Shown one piece after another: positions 1 through 7,635 of a stretch of DNA of 29,738 bases (within the stretch, counting starts at the first letter, position 1; each line of letters begins with the position of its first letter). The notes beneath the pieces are model-generated. The model worked only from the letters and a program-made list of their open reading frames with translations, was not told where the DNA came from and searched no databases. Origin of the DNA: Hydrogenophaga sp. (GTDB lineage: Bacteria > Pseudomonadota > Gammaproteobacteria > Burkholderiales > Burkholderiaceae_C); the NCBI GenBank assembly GCA_021154985.1, contig JAJNQE010000095.1:1-29738 (forward strand). Reading direction: 5' to 3'. The position numbers and the translations under genes were made by a program.

Positions 1-92
1 AGGCCGTCAATCCCCCTCTTCAGACACTCCAGCAGGCTCATCCTGCTCCGCTTTGGCCCATCAACCGTCAAATCAACTGCGCCGGCAACTCC

Positions 93-467
93 TCACGCAT
101 CAAGTCGTCCGACAAAACGCTCTGCCGCGCAGACTCCTAGCAGGCTTTGGACTGCACCCTGCCTGCGCTGCTCTTCCTTGGCCATGATCTCCCGCGCCGC
201 TTCGAGCTGTTCCGGCGGCATGTCCTCAAGCGGGGGCACGTTGGCGAAGTGCTGCCCCCAACGATGTTCAATGGCTCGTAAGGACACCTCGTCGGTGTTG
301 CCGCGATGCTCTTGGGCATAGACCAGCGGCATCAGCTCCGGGGCCATATCCTTGCCGTCGATGAGCCGCTTGAAAATCCAGAGGTAGACATCGACAAGCT
401 CGAGTCCTGCGCTGTCGGTGCCAGCCGCGAACTCGATGGGTGTCTTGGGCATAGGCGTCAGCTTCAC
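93..467 (-). CDS. Short DUF3800-like C-terminal fragment
   Basis: A 124-residue product of uncertain role. Residues 15-45 contain a GLELVDVYLWIFKRLIDGK stretch resembling the C-terminal part of DUF3800 proteins, which are RNase H-like and often found in mobile regions. Those proteins are usually 200-350 residues, so the N-terminal catalytic part is missing here. The start is GTG at 467, which shares bases with the TGA of the upstream TIR gene (GTGA overlap), suggesting translational coupling. An in-frame stop lies six codons upstream, so the gene cannot extend further. An ATG five codons inside is a possible alternative start. It may be a remnant left by recombination or a small accessory partner of the TIR protein. 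The family assignment is from memory of the motif and is moderate at best. Confidence 0.45.
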   Translation of the reverse strand: MKLTPMPKTPIEFAAGTDSAGLELVDVYLWIFKRLIDGKDMAPELMPLVYAQEHRGNTDEVSLRAIEHRWGQHFANVPPLEDMPPEQLEAAREIMAKEEQRRQGAVQSLLGVCAAERFVGRLDA

Positions 468-1738
468 GACGATTCGCCCTTCTCAAATTTTCGGACGATG
501 TCTTCGTAGATCTTGTCTGCGAACTCGACGAACTCGAAAAGCATGAACAGTGGCGCCGTGAGTCGCTGGACGTCGGTCACCAGCGTTTCACTGATTGAGC
601 CGAGCGATACCACCACTTCAGACTCGCACCTGTCGTCAACTGAAGTGCGTGGTGAGACATGGCGTCTGCCGCCAGCGCTGCTTAGGGTGCGGCCTGCCAG
701 TCCGAAGTGGGTGACTCGCACGCTGAGACGTGCATCGGCAGGCGCGCCGAGATGTGTATACAGGCCACTAGCGAACATGAGAGCTTCTGTGACGCGCACA
801 ATGCGCGTGTTGAAGAAAATTTTGCCTTCGTCTCGCATGTCCTCGAACAAGTTCTGCAGCAAATAGAAGTCACCGCTCTTCGCAAGGGCCCAGTAGTCGA
901 AGGACTCTCTGCCGGAGAGTCCGTCCTTCTGAATTGCGACCTCTGCGCGAATGCCGTCGCCGAACGGCCGAGGCTTGTACTCATTCCGATTGTCCAGCGT
1001 GATACCAATCGGCCAGCCGAAAGTGTGAATTTCGGAAGCTCTGACTGCGGTGAGGAGATCGATCTGCGACTTGTTCACCGGTGCGTGTAGTGCGAACCGA
1101 AGCTCCATCCCAGCCTTGACACCGAGGTTAGCCAAACCGGCCTCGGCGGCTGTACGCTCTGACTCAAACCATTTCCCGGAGAGCAGAGGCTCTCCTGTCG
1201 GCAGCGAGCCTGTAGCCAAGACTGATCTAGCTGGGGCTGCGGCAGTCGGAATCAAAGCTGAGAAAGGGTTCGAACCGAGCGGCGGCTTCGGAGTCGCTGG
1301 CATTCCAAGCAGCTCACGGCATAGGGCTTCCAGTGACGCAGCGTACGTCGCATCGTCGCCGAAATCGATGAAGAGCCTCGGCCCGAGATGCTTAGGTGTC
1401 TTTGACGTTGATTGGTTCGCCCGGACTATTGGTATGAACTTCTTGGTCTCGATGGCCTCGACCATCTCGGCCGTAACGATCAGCCGCTCGTAGCCAACGC
1501 CGCCCAAGCCCCCTTCTGACTTGCGGACGTACTGTTCAGTACATACCAACAGGACACGATCTGCTTTGGCAATTCCATCGTGCATGAAGGACACAACGTC
1601 TTGGCCTGGAGCCAAGTCCCACTGATCGATTGACGCATCGATGCCGGCCGAGCGGAGGTCCGTGGCTAGCTTCAGCACCCACGCCTTGTGCTCCGGGGTG
1701 TCGTGTGAGTACGAGATGAAGACGGTCGGGGTGGGCAT
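464..1738 (-). CDS. TIR/SEFIR-domain protein with conserved C-terminal domain
   Basis: A 424-residue protein. Residues 4-145 form a TIR/SEFIR domain: it opens with VFISYSHD (6-13), continues with GIDASIDQWDL, and has Glu84 in GYERL, where bacterial TIR NADases carry their catalytic glutamate. Residues about 145-185 are a Pro/Ala-rich linker. The C-terminal domain (about 190-424) contains FYLLQNLFEDMRDEGKIFF and VRVTEAL and ends in YEDIVRKFEKGE. I recall that layout from other bacterial proteins with variable N-terminal effector domains, so it may be a sensor or oligomerisation module. No membrane segment or signal peptide is visible. The gene overlaps the downstream DUF3800-like fragment. It begins 16 nt after a probable attC site, as a gene cassette would. 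Role inferred: NAD-depleting or signalling effector in defence. It is not shown that it acts alone. Confidence 0.75.
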   Translation of the reverse strand: MPTPTVFISYSHDTPEHKAWVLKLATDLRSAGIDASIDQWDLAPGQDVVSFMHDGIAKADRVLLVCTEQYVRKSEGGLGGVGYERLIVTAEMVEAIETKKFIPIVRANQSTSKTPKHLGPRLFIDFGDDATYAASLEALCRELLGMPATPKPPLGSNPFSALIPTAAAPARSVLATGSLPTGEPLLSGKWFESERTAAEAGLANLGVKAGMELRFALHAPVNKSQIDLLTAVRASEIHTFGWPIGITLDNRNEYKPRPFGDGIRAEVAIQKDGLSGRESFDYWALAKSGDFYLLQNLFEDMRDEGKIFFNTRIVRVTEALMFASGLYTHLGAPADARLSVRVTHFGLAGRTLSSAGGRRHVSPRTSVDDRCESEVVVSLGSISETLVTDVQRLTAPLFMLFEFVEFADKIYEDIVRKFEKGESS

Positions 1739-1754
1739 GTGATTCGCTTCTGAC

Positions 1755-1812
1755 GACTAACGTTTGAATTGAGCGGACCGCTGTAGGCGGGCCGCTTGAC
1801 GGGGGCTTGGCC
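1755..1812 (-). repeat. Probable integron attC recombination site
   Basis: Read on the minus strand, this 58-bp element has the order of parts of a 60-bp attC site. It has a GGCCAAG left end (weak R'' match) and GTCAAGCGG leading into a stem. The stem arms are 1787-1796 and 1772-1781, 10 bp with one mismatch, around a 5-nt loop. It then continues with CCGCTCAATTCAAA and ends in CGTTAGTC, close to the core GTTRRRY. The TIR start codon follows within 16-25 nt, where a cassette ORF is expected after the G/TT crossover point. The weak points are the degenerate left core and imperfect pairing of the outer arms. A plain hairpin or terminator is the alternative, but there is no T-run. Confidence 0.6.
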
Positions 1813-1867
1813 TCTGACATGGCCCGCCAGAACCTCCAGTGCTAGAAAGTACTGAATACATGGTCAT

Positions 1868-2101
1868 TGATGGGCGTCAATATCTGCGGCGCGACCTGCA
1901 TAGAGATCTATCACGCCGACGAGTTCGTGTTCGTAGACTTGCTTGAAGCTCTTCAACTCCGACGCGTGCTTGGAGATGTCTTAGTTCAAGGTGCGTGTCG
2001 AGGGCGAACTGAGCCTGCGAGTGCTGGCGGTGTTGACACTTGGCGATACTTGGCTCGGCCACTGCCTGAGTCTTGGAGCGCACGGCCTGTCGCCTGTGCA
2101 T
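1868..2101 (-). pseudogene. Possible frameshifted small gene behind the phospholipase-like gene
   Basis: An ATG at 2101 begins one base after the TGA of the phospholipase-like gene. It opens a frame running MHRRQAVRSKTQAVAEPSIA onward to DTHLEL near 1985. The neighbouring frame then carries KDISKHASELKSFKQVYEHE and ends in DIDAHQ with a stop at about 1868. Joining the two pieces by a single-base frameshift near 1983-1987 gives a coherent, charged, probably helical protein of about 79 residues. Neither piece is recognised. The joint reading is inference: either a real second cistron broken by a 1-nt indel, or chance. Confidence 0.25.
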
Positions 2102-2102
2102 C

Positions 2103-3233
2103 TCAGTTGGCGAAAGGCCCAGGCCCGGCTGGTGCGTTTGGCGCATCCAGCGCGAAGGCGCAATCGAAATATTTCTCCGCCTCGCTCCACGGCGCGTTTT
2201 CCTTCCACAAGGTCAGGAAGGCTCGGCTGGCATCGACGACGCTGGGGCTGACCTGAAGCGTCTGCAGGCCTAGTGCATTGAACGTGTCTTCGTGGTCGTG
2301 CAGACTGCCCACCTGGCCCGCGTAGCTGAAGAACTGGCTGATCTTGCCCGGCTGCCCGAACCGCGGGATCGTCTCGCACGAGGCACCGCTCTCCGGGTTG
2401 CGGCCCGCATGGGCCTGCGAGAAGCTGTCCTGGAGCATGTGCAGCAACGCCCCCATGGCGACCTTGTCCAGATCCTTGCGCACTTCGATGATGCCGGTTG
2501 CGAACAGATTCGTGGCCGTCATGTCGCCCGGGAAATAGTGCACCAGTTGCTCGTCGCCCACCGTGCGGATGAAGCGGTCAGTCGGGGTTACCTTGGTCGC
2601 TACGCCCCAGAGGAACTGCGCCCACATCCTCATCCGTTGCTGGGTCTCAGCGGCGGTTTCACCGTCGTACGCGGCCATGGAATGGAAGAACTGCAGGTCG
2701 CCAAAATGCGATCGATAGAGAAGGTAATCCCCTGGTCCGAAGGCAGGTCGGCCAGGCTTGCTAGCCATGCGCTGCTTGGCCGTCTTGTCGGCGTCCGAGA
2801 AAAGTCCCTTCCAGCATTTCGGCTGCGCCGTCGAACGTAGCGTGACCTTGGGGTCACAGTCTGCAATGCGCGGTGGCGATGCACGATTGAGCGCGAACGG
2901 GGGATCATCAGGCCAACGCACACCGTAGAGAAGCACTTGGTTCTCGCGGACGGCCGCAGTCGTCAGGCACTGCGCCTCCGAGCCCGCCGGAACCACGCAG
3001 TTGAGCGCGTTCAGGGTAATGGCCTCATGGACTGGGCTCTTGATCATGGGAAGTGCGTTCCCGACGAACCATTGTCCGATGCCGTCAATGAACTGGTTGC
3101 CGCCCAGACCCGTTAGCTTTCGGTCCACGTCGCTGATGCGAGGAAGGACCTGAAACGCTGGCGCGACGCCTGGCAGCAGCGTCGCCACGATCAAGGCTGC
3201 GGCCAAGTAGCTCTTCAACCCGGGTTTCTTCAT
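2103..3233 (-). CDS. Secreted zinc phospholipase C / P1-nuclease-fold protein
   Basis: A 376-residue protein with an N-terminal signal peptide (Lys-rich start, hydrophobic 8-20, cleavage likely after APA near residue 26), so it is probably exported. Possible metal ligands include HE at 69-70, DD at 109-110, H176 and H184 in SHFGDLQFFH, and H265-D269-H275 in HMLQDSFSQAH. The H-x3-D-x5-H spacing is that of the zinc site in Bacillus-type phospholipase C and P1 nuclease. H312, H314 and D316 lie in LHDHEDTF. Six cysteines may form disulfides. The substrate (phospholipid or nucleic acid) cannot be told. The ATG is preceded by GGAGG at a short distance. It lies upstream of, and in the same direction as, the attC-like site and TIR gene. 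No partner for toxin delivery is visible nearby. Confidence 0.65.
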   Translation of the reverse strand: MKKPGLKSYLAAALIVATLLPGVAPAFQVLPRISDVDRKLTGLGGNQFIDGIGQWFVGNALPMIKSPVHEAITLNALNCVVPAGSEAQCLTTAAVRENQVLLYGVRWPDDPPFALNRASPPRIADCDPKVTLRSTAQPKCWKGLFSDADKTAKQRMASKPGRPAFGPGDYLLYRSHFGDLQFFHSMAAYDGETAAETQQRMRMWAQFLWGVATKVTPTDRFIRTVGDEQLVHYFPGDMTATNLFATGIIEVRKDLDKVAMGALLHMLQDSFSQAHAGRNPESGASCETIPRFGQPGKISQFFSYAGQVGSLHDHEDTFNALGLQTLQVSPSVVDASRAFLTLWKENAPWSEAEKYFDCAFALDAPNAPAGPGPFAN

Positions 3234-3494
3234 GGTCGCCGTCCTCCAAAGCTCTATCTTGTTAACGCCCTATTGATGAAGTGGGCGATGTGAAATCAAT
3301 CGTAAACGAAAGATGGCCTAGATTACTGGGCCGAGAGGTCTGCAAGACGGCCAAGCTTGGAGGTCACCTTCTACGCGCCTATTCGTCGAACTCGGTGCGG
3401 AATCAGTGAGCCATCTACAACAGATCGTCAGCGCTCGGCTGGCTGGTCGGCGTGTCCGCAAGGTTACATTTGCAGGATTGAAAACGGAGAAAAG
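3234..3494. promoter_or_regulatory. Divergent intergenic region
   Basis: This 261-bp region separates the minus-strand phospholipase-like gene from the plus-strand three-gene unit and must hold both promoters. It contains the inverted repeat CGCCC (3269-3273) / GGGCG (3286-3290 approx.) around an AT-rich 12-nt spacer, which could be an operator. I cannot place a convincing -35/-10 pair. Confidence 0.35.
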
Positions 3495-4607
3495 ATGTCG
3501 ATAGCAGCCACTGCCAATTGCGTCCTTGCTGATAACTGGAGTATGCAAACTATTGCCCAGGCCCTCTCGAAGGGCATTGACACTGGCGAAGCTGCTTTGC
3601 TCGATGTGGACACTGCTCGGGACAGTCATAGTTTTAGGAGTACGGCGGAGGGCGCGATCGCGATCGAGGCACTTTTTGATTTGATTGCAGACATAGTGCT
3701 CAGAGAGCAGATCTGGGTTGATACGAACTTCAAAGACGCTTGGTTGGGAAAGAGCAATGCGCTGGATTCTCTCGTCGACGACGAAATAGTTGTTCCGTTC
3801 GGCTTTCTTGCTGAACCTGAAGGATTGCATGAATCGCGGAACTATTTCCTGTCGAAACTCTGTGCAACGGGCTCTCTGAGATCGGCGCAAAAAGAGAATG
3901 AGGAAGGTTGGAGAATTCGCAAGGAAACTCCGCATCATTTGTTATCTCAGATCGTCTGGGGCGGTGCAGGCATGCTGGCTCGTGCACATTGCTACAACTT
4001 GTCCTACACGCCATTTCCAGTCAGGCGCCGAGCAATGGTCAGCGCTCGCGTTGTTTGGGCTGAGGACGCTGCTCTAGGGCTCAGGGATCTGATATCCGAG
4101 AAGCAGGCGAAGATGAGTCTGGTGGAGGGGCAAGGCTCACAAATTACCCGGCTAAAGCTAAATGGCGCGGAACTCGCGGCGTTTGCCATTCGGGAATCAT
4201 CGAGCCCCAAGGATCTCATCGCAGTTGCATTGCAACTGCGTCAGGAGTATGCGGAGCTTCGCGGCTGGCTGACTGAATACCAGCGCGCGTTGGAAGTCCG
4301 TGATGCAGAAACGATCACACGTTGTAGAAAAATTCTACGGTCGGTGTCCAGTTACGTCGATGCCAAACTGGGAAAAAGCAGTCACTCAGGTCCGACTTTT
4401 ACCCTTGGTTGGGGCGCCATGCAACTTGCTTTGCAGGTAAGCCCAGTTCAAGAAGTGAAGAACCGGTTTGGGGTGCAAGCACAAATCAACAAGCTGATGT
4501 TCTCTCAGAGTGCTATGCAGGATCTTAATAAATTGTTGACGCTGTTTGGTCAGCGTACGACGCACAATGGACTAGTCATTTCTGAACACTTTCAGTCTAT
4601 GGTTTGA
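3495..4607 (+). CDS. Unknown protein, first gene of the PHP-ATPase unit
   Basis: A 370-residue protein that I do not recognise. The frame is open from 3357, but the ATG at 3495 is chosen because a GGAG sits at 3486-3489 with good spacing and the upstream part has implausible composition. The product looks soluble and mostly helical, with no signal peptide and no clear membrane segment. Visible features are a central TPHHLLSQIVWGGAGML stretch and a long charged helix region around AVALQLRQEYAELRGWLTEY. An RKETPH (R-x4-H) sequence superficially recalls HEPN RNases but lacks supporting context. Base composition is lower in GC than the right half of the window, consistent with transfer. It lies 110 bp upstream of the PHP-ATPase gene on the same strand, so the two are probably co-transcribed. 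Confidence 0.7.
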   Translation: MSIAATANCVLADNWSMQTIAQALSKGIDTGEAALLDVDTARDSHSFRSTAEGAIAIEALFDLIADIVLREQIWVDTNFKDAWLGKSNALDSLVDDEIVVPFGFLAEPEGLHESRNYFLSKLCATGSLRSAQKENEEGWRIRKETPHHLLSQIVWGGAGMLARAHCYNLSYTPFPVRRRAMVSARVVWAEDAALGLRDLISEKQAKMSLVEGQGSQITRLKLNGAELAAFAIRESSSPKDLIAVALQLRQEYAELRGWLTEYQRALEVRDAETITRCRKILRSVSSYVDAKLGKSSHSGPTFTLGWGAMQLALQVSPVQEVKNRFGVQAQINKLMFSQSAMQDLNKLLTLFGQRTTHNGLVISEHFQSMV

Positions 4608-4717
4608 TAGGATGTACTCGCGTTGAGACGGTGCGCCCATCGAACAATCTACGGAGCTTACGGTTTAGCTGGTCGTATGATAATTCGGCATCGCATGCAC
4701 ACCGGGGGGGTGAGGCC

Positions 4718-6862
4718 GTGAAGATCGACATCCATACGCATACACGGAAGTGCAAGTCCGGCGATGCGGCTACGCGGGAAGTTGCACCAGAGGATTTCTA
4801 CTCTGCCATCTTGTCGACAGAGGTGCGAGTAGTTGCGATTACGAATCACAATGTCTTCGACCTTCCGCAGTTTGAAGACATCCGGACGCGCGTCGGGACG
4901 GACGTTCAAGTATGGCCTGGCGTGGAGCTTGACGTCCACGACCACAAGACCAAGGGCCACTTGCTGGTGATTGTTTCACCTGACTTGGCAGCAGAGTTTT
5001 CGTCCGCTGTTCTCGAACTCACGCGCGGTCACACCCCCGATTCCTTTAAGGTCACCATCCCGGAGGTACTCGCCAAGTTCGACGCAATGGAGCCGCTCTA
5101 TGTCGCGCACTACAAGCAGAAGCGGCCGAGCGTCTCGGACGACATGCTCTCCGTTCTGGAGACGGGAGCGAAGAATAGTTGGTGCATCCTCAAGGAGGTG
5201 AGCAACGCCATTTCGGCTGGCATCCACATTTCACACGGGCGGCCCTCGATTTATGGGTCCGACATCCATGACTGGGGCAAGTACGGAGAGATCGCCCGCG
5301 AGCTGCCCGATCTTCGCCTGCCCATCGACAGCTTCGAGCACTTCTGCCTGCTCTTGAAGAAAGACCCGACGACGATCAACACGGCCATGCATCGGAAGAC
5401 ATGCGAGACCTTGACGCTGGTTCCCTTCGAGGATGGGAAAGCGCTCACGCTCAACGTGTTCGACGATATCAACATCCTCTTCGGACCGAAGGGAACTGGG
5501 AAGTCGAAGATTCTTGAGGCGATTGCCAAGCACTACACCAAGAGCGGCATTGATGCGCGGGTGTTTGAATCGGCTGCAGACCGCCTCGATGACATCTTCG
5601 ATGTGAAGGGAAGGAGCCTGAGCCTCAACCTCAACACCTACGACATCAACTACTGCCAGGATGAAATTCAGGTGGTGCGCCAGGCGGTGGAGGTAGATGT
5701 CACGAGCACGACCAAGTTCAGGGCCTTTTTTGAGACGACTGCATCGAACAAGAACGCCAAGAAGATCCTGCTCAAGGACATCGACACCGAGGAGCCAGGC
5801 GACGCCAAGCGCAACTTCACAAAGTACCACGAGACCAGCGTCGAGATCAATTCCTTCGCCAACCTGCTTGAGGGCGATTCACTCATCAAGGAGGAACTCT
5901 CCAGCGACGAGTTTGCGGACTTGCAGCGGCTCGTGAGGCTGCTCCTCGCACGCCTCAATGGGAAAGAGTGGCGGGGTTTCGTCGATTGGAAAGAGATCAC
6001 TTTTCTAAACTCAGCCATCGCTAAGTTTCGCAAGGAGGTGGAGCGCAAGACTGGGACACCTGCCAAGCCAACCACTACGGGCTTTCGCGACTACGCAATG
6101 AATCGCATACAGGTCGCCGTCAGCGGACTTGCCATCCTCAAGAGTCTGAGGACGGCCATACCGAACGACGAAGATGTCGTTGGCGACCTGGGATCTGGCA
6201 AGGGAGAGTTGAAGTTCGTGACTCGATACCTCTTCCAGGACGGCAACGTTACCGATGGCGAGCTATTGAGCATCACGAGCGTGAAGAAGGGATTGCAGAA
6301 GAGGTTCGCCAACGCGGTTCGTGAGGTCGTCAAGCGTTCATTTCAGGATGACCTGTTCAAATTTGTCTCAGACCTGAATGACGTCGAGGGAGTGGAGGAC
6401 GTCAGTACTGTCTATGAGCTCCTGATGTTCAAGCGGTACTTTACGCTCGACGGTCTCCCTTATGAGCCGTCAAGCGGCGAGGCGTCGATGGTGATGCTGC
6501 AGAAGGAGCTCGGAGAGGACAAGGACGTGTATATCCTCGACGAGCCAGAGAAAAGCTTGGGAAACGAATACATCAATGACGTGATCGTTCCGCTCATCAA
6601 AGAACGGGCGAAGTCCGGCCGAAGGGTGTTTATTTCGACCCATGATGCAAATATCGCGGTACGGACCTTGCCGTACTGCTCGATCTATCGCACACATGGG
6701 CCGGAGGGGTACAGAACTTTCTCGGGAAACCCGTTCACAAACAACCTCGTGAATGTGGACGACGCCGCCATGCTGCACAGCTGGAGAGACGTCAGCATGA
6801 GAACGCTAGAGGGAGGCAAGGACGCATTTGGAGAGCGGGGGAAAATCTATGGTCACACTTGA
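4718..6862 (+). CDS. PHP phosphoesterase-ABC/SMC-like ATPase fusion
   Basis: A 714-residue protein. Residues 1-215 are a PHP domain: metal-binding DIHTHT (4-9), ITNHN and WPGVELDVHD. Then follows an SMC/ABC-type ATPase with Walker A GPKGTGKS at 256-263. A long charged, coiled-coil-like insert comes next, then an SGE signature core at 586-588, Walker B YILDEPEKS with D608/E609, and an ISTHDAN H-loop with H642. This layout resembles proteins annotated as TrlF-family AAA-like ATPases, though this one is shorter. By family knowledge, PHP is a metal phosphoesterase, here probably gated by the ATPase; a nucleic-acid or nucleotide target is inference. GTG 4718 is taken as the start because the PHP motif begins immediately after it. 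The frame stays open upstream to a TTG at 4604, but those residues look non-coding. Confidence 0.8.
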   Translation: MKIDIHTHTRKCKSGDAATREVAPEDFYSAILSTEVRVVAITNHNVFDLPQFEDIRTRVGTDVQVWPGVELDVHDHKTKGHLLVIVSPDLAAEFSSAVLELTRGHTPDSFKVTIPEVLAKFDAMEPLYVAHYKQKRPSVSDDMLSVLETGAKNSWCILKEVSNAISAGIHISHGRPSIYGSDIHDWGKYGEIARELPDLRLPIDSFEHFCLLLKKDPTTINTAMHRKTCETLTLVPFEDGKALTLNVFDDINILFGPKGTGKSKILEAIAKHYTKSGIDARVFESAADRLDDIFDVKGRSLSLNLNTYDINYCQDEIQVVRQAVEVDVTSTTKFRAFFETTASNKNAKKILLKDIDTEEPGDAKRNFTKYHETSVEINSFANLLEGDSLIKEELSSDEFADLQRLVRLLLARLNGKEWRGFVDWKEITFLNSAIAKFRKEVERKTGTPAKPTTTGFRDYAMNRIQVAVSGLAILKSLRTAIPNDEDVVGDLGSGKGELKFVTRYLFQDGNVTDGELLSITSVKKGLQKRFANAVREVVKRSFQDDLFKFVSDLNDVEGVEDVSTVYELLMFKRYFTLDGLPYEPSSGEASMVMLQKELGEDKDVYILDEPEKSLGNEYINDVIVPLIKERAKSGRRVFISTHDANIAVRTLPYCSIYRTHGPEGYRTFSGNPFTNNLVNVDDAAMLHSWRDVSMRTLEGGKDAFGERGKIYGHT

Positions 6863-7157
6863 AGCAACGGTGGAGCACCAAGACGAAGTGTGCTTCCTCA
6901 AAATCAACGTCGAGGTCGGGGCCGTCATGATTCCGCTTTCCCACGACGATCCGAATGCCGTGAAGAGCGCCTTCAATGGACTCATACAACGCATCAGACT
7001 GGGCGAGTTCACCATCCAACTTGACGAGGTGGGGGATGACCTATTCTCGATGGTTGCCAACGAATACCTCTCTCAATTGAATCGCGAGATTCAAGAGGTG
7101 CATAGCCAAATGAAGGAATATGGGCTACTGAAGTCGGTCGACCCGACTGCGGCGTAG
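6849..7157 (+). CDS. Small unknown protein, third gene of the PHP-ATPase unit
   Basis: A 102-residue protein not recognised. The ATG at 6849 is preceded by a GGGGGA ribosome-binding site at 6837-6842, and the gene overlaps the end of the PHP-ATPase gene by 14 bp, pointing to coupled translation. The first 65 residues alternate hydrophobic and polar residues like beta strands (LEATVEHQDEVCFLKINVEV). Residues 75-95 form a charged helix with coiled-coil character (LNREIQEVHSQMKEYG). There is no signal peptide or membrane segment. It may be a regulatory or structural subunit of the ATPase; this is inferred only from overlap and conserved direction. No terminator with a T-run follows, only a nested inverted repeat at 7177-7202. 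Confidence 0.65.
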   Translation: MVTLEATVEHQDEVCFLKINVEVGAVMIPLSHDDPNAVKSAFNGLIQRIRLGEFTIQLDEVGDDLFSMVANEYLSQLNREIQEVHSQMKEYGLLKSVDPTAA

Positions 7158-7635
7158 ACAGCTTCTGGCCGATTGCGGCAGTCTAGCCATGGCACCGCTG
7201 CCTGCAAGCCGTGAACCGTCATGGCCAACGACTGAATTACTGTAATGTGGTGCAGATCGCACGTTCGGCACGCAAGCGCAGCCGGCAGCTATCGTTTAGG
7301 TTTGTTCGACACCTGCCCGCGGGCCACACACACACCACGATGCGCCAGGATGAAGGGCGGGTGTTGAACAAGCCTCGAGGGAGGAAACCGCGGCGAACGC
7401 CACGGTGCCGGTTCACGCTATGGCGATTGCGTGCGTGCGGTGGCGCGGTGATGGTGCTTTTGGATGGCGCGCTGCCTCCCAACGACCGGGCTCATACGGG
7501 CAATGATGCGCAACGTCGTCATCGACGAGGCCTTGTGCGGGGGCGGACGTGAGCGTGTAGAGCGCCGAACACGAGCTGACCGTGCCGACGTTTGAAGCGT
7601 CAACAAACATGGGTTGCCGAGGCAGCGAGGAACGT
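7158..7635. other. Non-coding stretch holding the transposase-distal end of the IS91-like element
   Basis: In these 478 bp I see no credible gene. Close to the stop of the small unknown gene lies a nested inverted repeat: GGCAG/CTGCC at 7177-7181 and 7198-7202 around the palindrome GCCATGGC at 7186-7193. Further right is the palindrome GCCCGCGGGC (7315-7324), with GTTC at 7304 beside it. This is a candidate terminus of the IS91-like element whose transposase ends at 7636. Confidence 0.5.
7304..7330 (-). repeat. Candidate oriIS end of the IS91-like element
   Basis: Read on the minus strand, the 10-bp palindrome GCCCGCGGGC (7315-7324) is followed after seven bases by GAAC, about 310 bp beyond the transposase stop. 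IS91-family oriIS ends carry a small hairpin and abut a GAAC/CAAG-type tetranucleotide, so this fits. It is a pattern match only. Confidence 0.3.

Larger units (their letters stand above)
1739..2102. other. Intergenic stretch with an attC-like site and a possible broken small gene
   Basis: This 364-bp stretch has no intact convincing gene. It holds the attC-like element (1755-1812) next to the TIR start. Further right, on the minus strand, are the two pieces of a possible frameshifted small gene that follows the phospholipase-like gene. The open frames on the plus strand have implausible composition. Confidence 0.5.

Noticed and set aside
1..92. Hairpin AGCAGG-CTCAT-CCTGCT (31-47) as a terminator or second attC
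   Set aside because: Only 6 bp, no T-run and no attC core sequences around it.
3195..3300. A GGGCGTTAACA sequence on the minus strand upstream of the phospholipase-like gene, resembling an attC right core
   Set aside because: No matching left core or attC stem structure is present upstream; only a 5-bp inverted repeat is seen.
3900..3940. RKETPH in the 370-residue protein as a HEPN RNase motif
   Set aside because: The R-x4-H pattern is too short and common, with no other HEPN features.
7177..7202. Nested inverted repeat after the small unknown gene as a terminator
   Set aside because: Stem too short and no following T-run.
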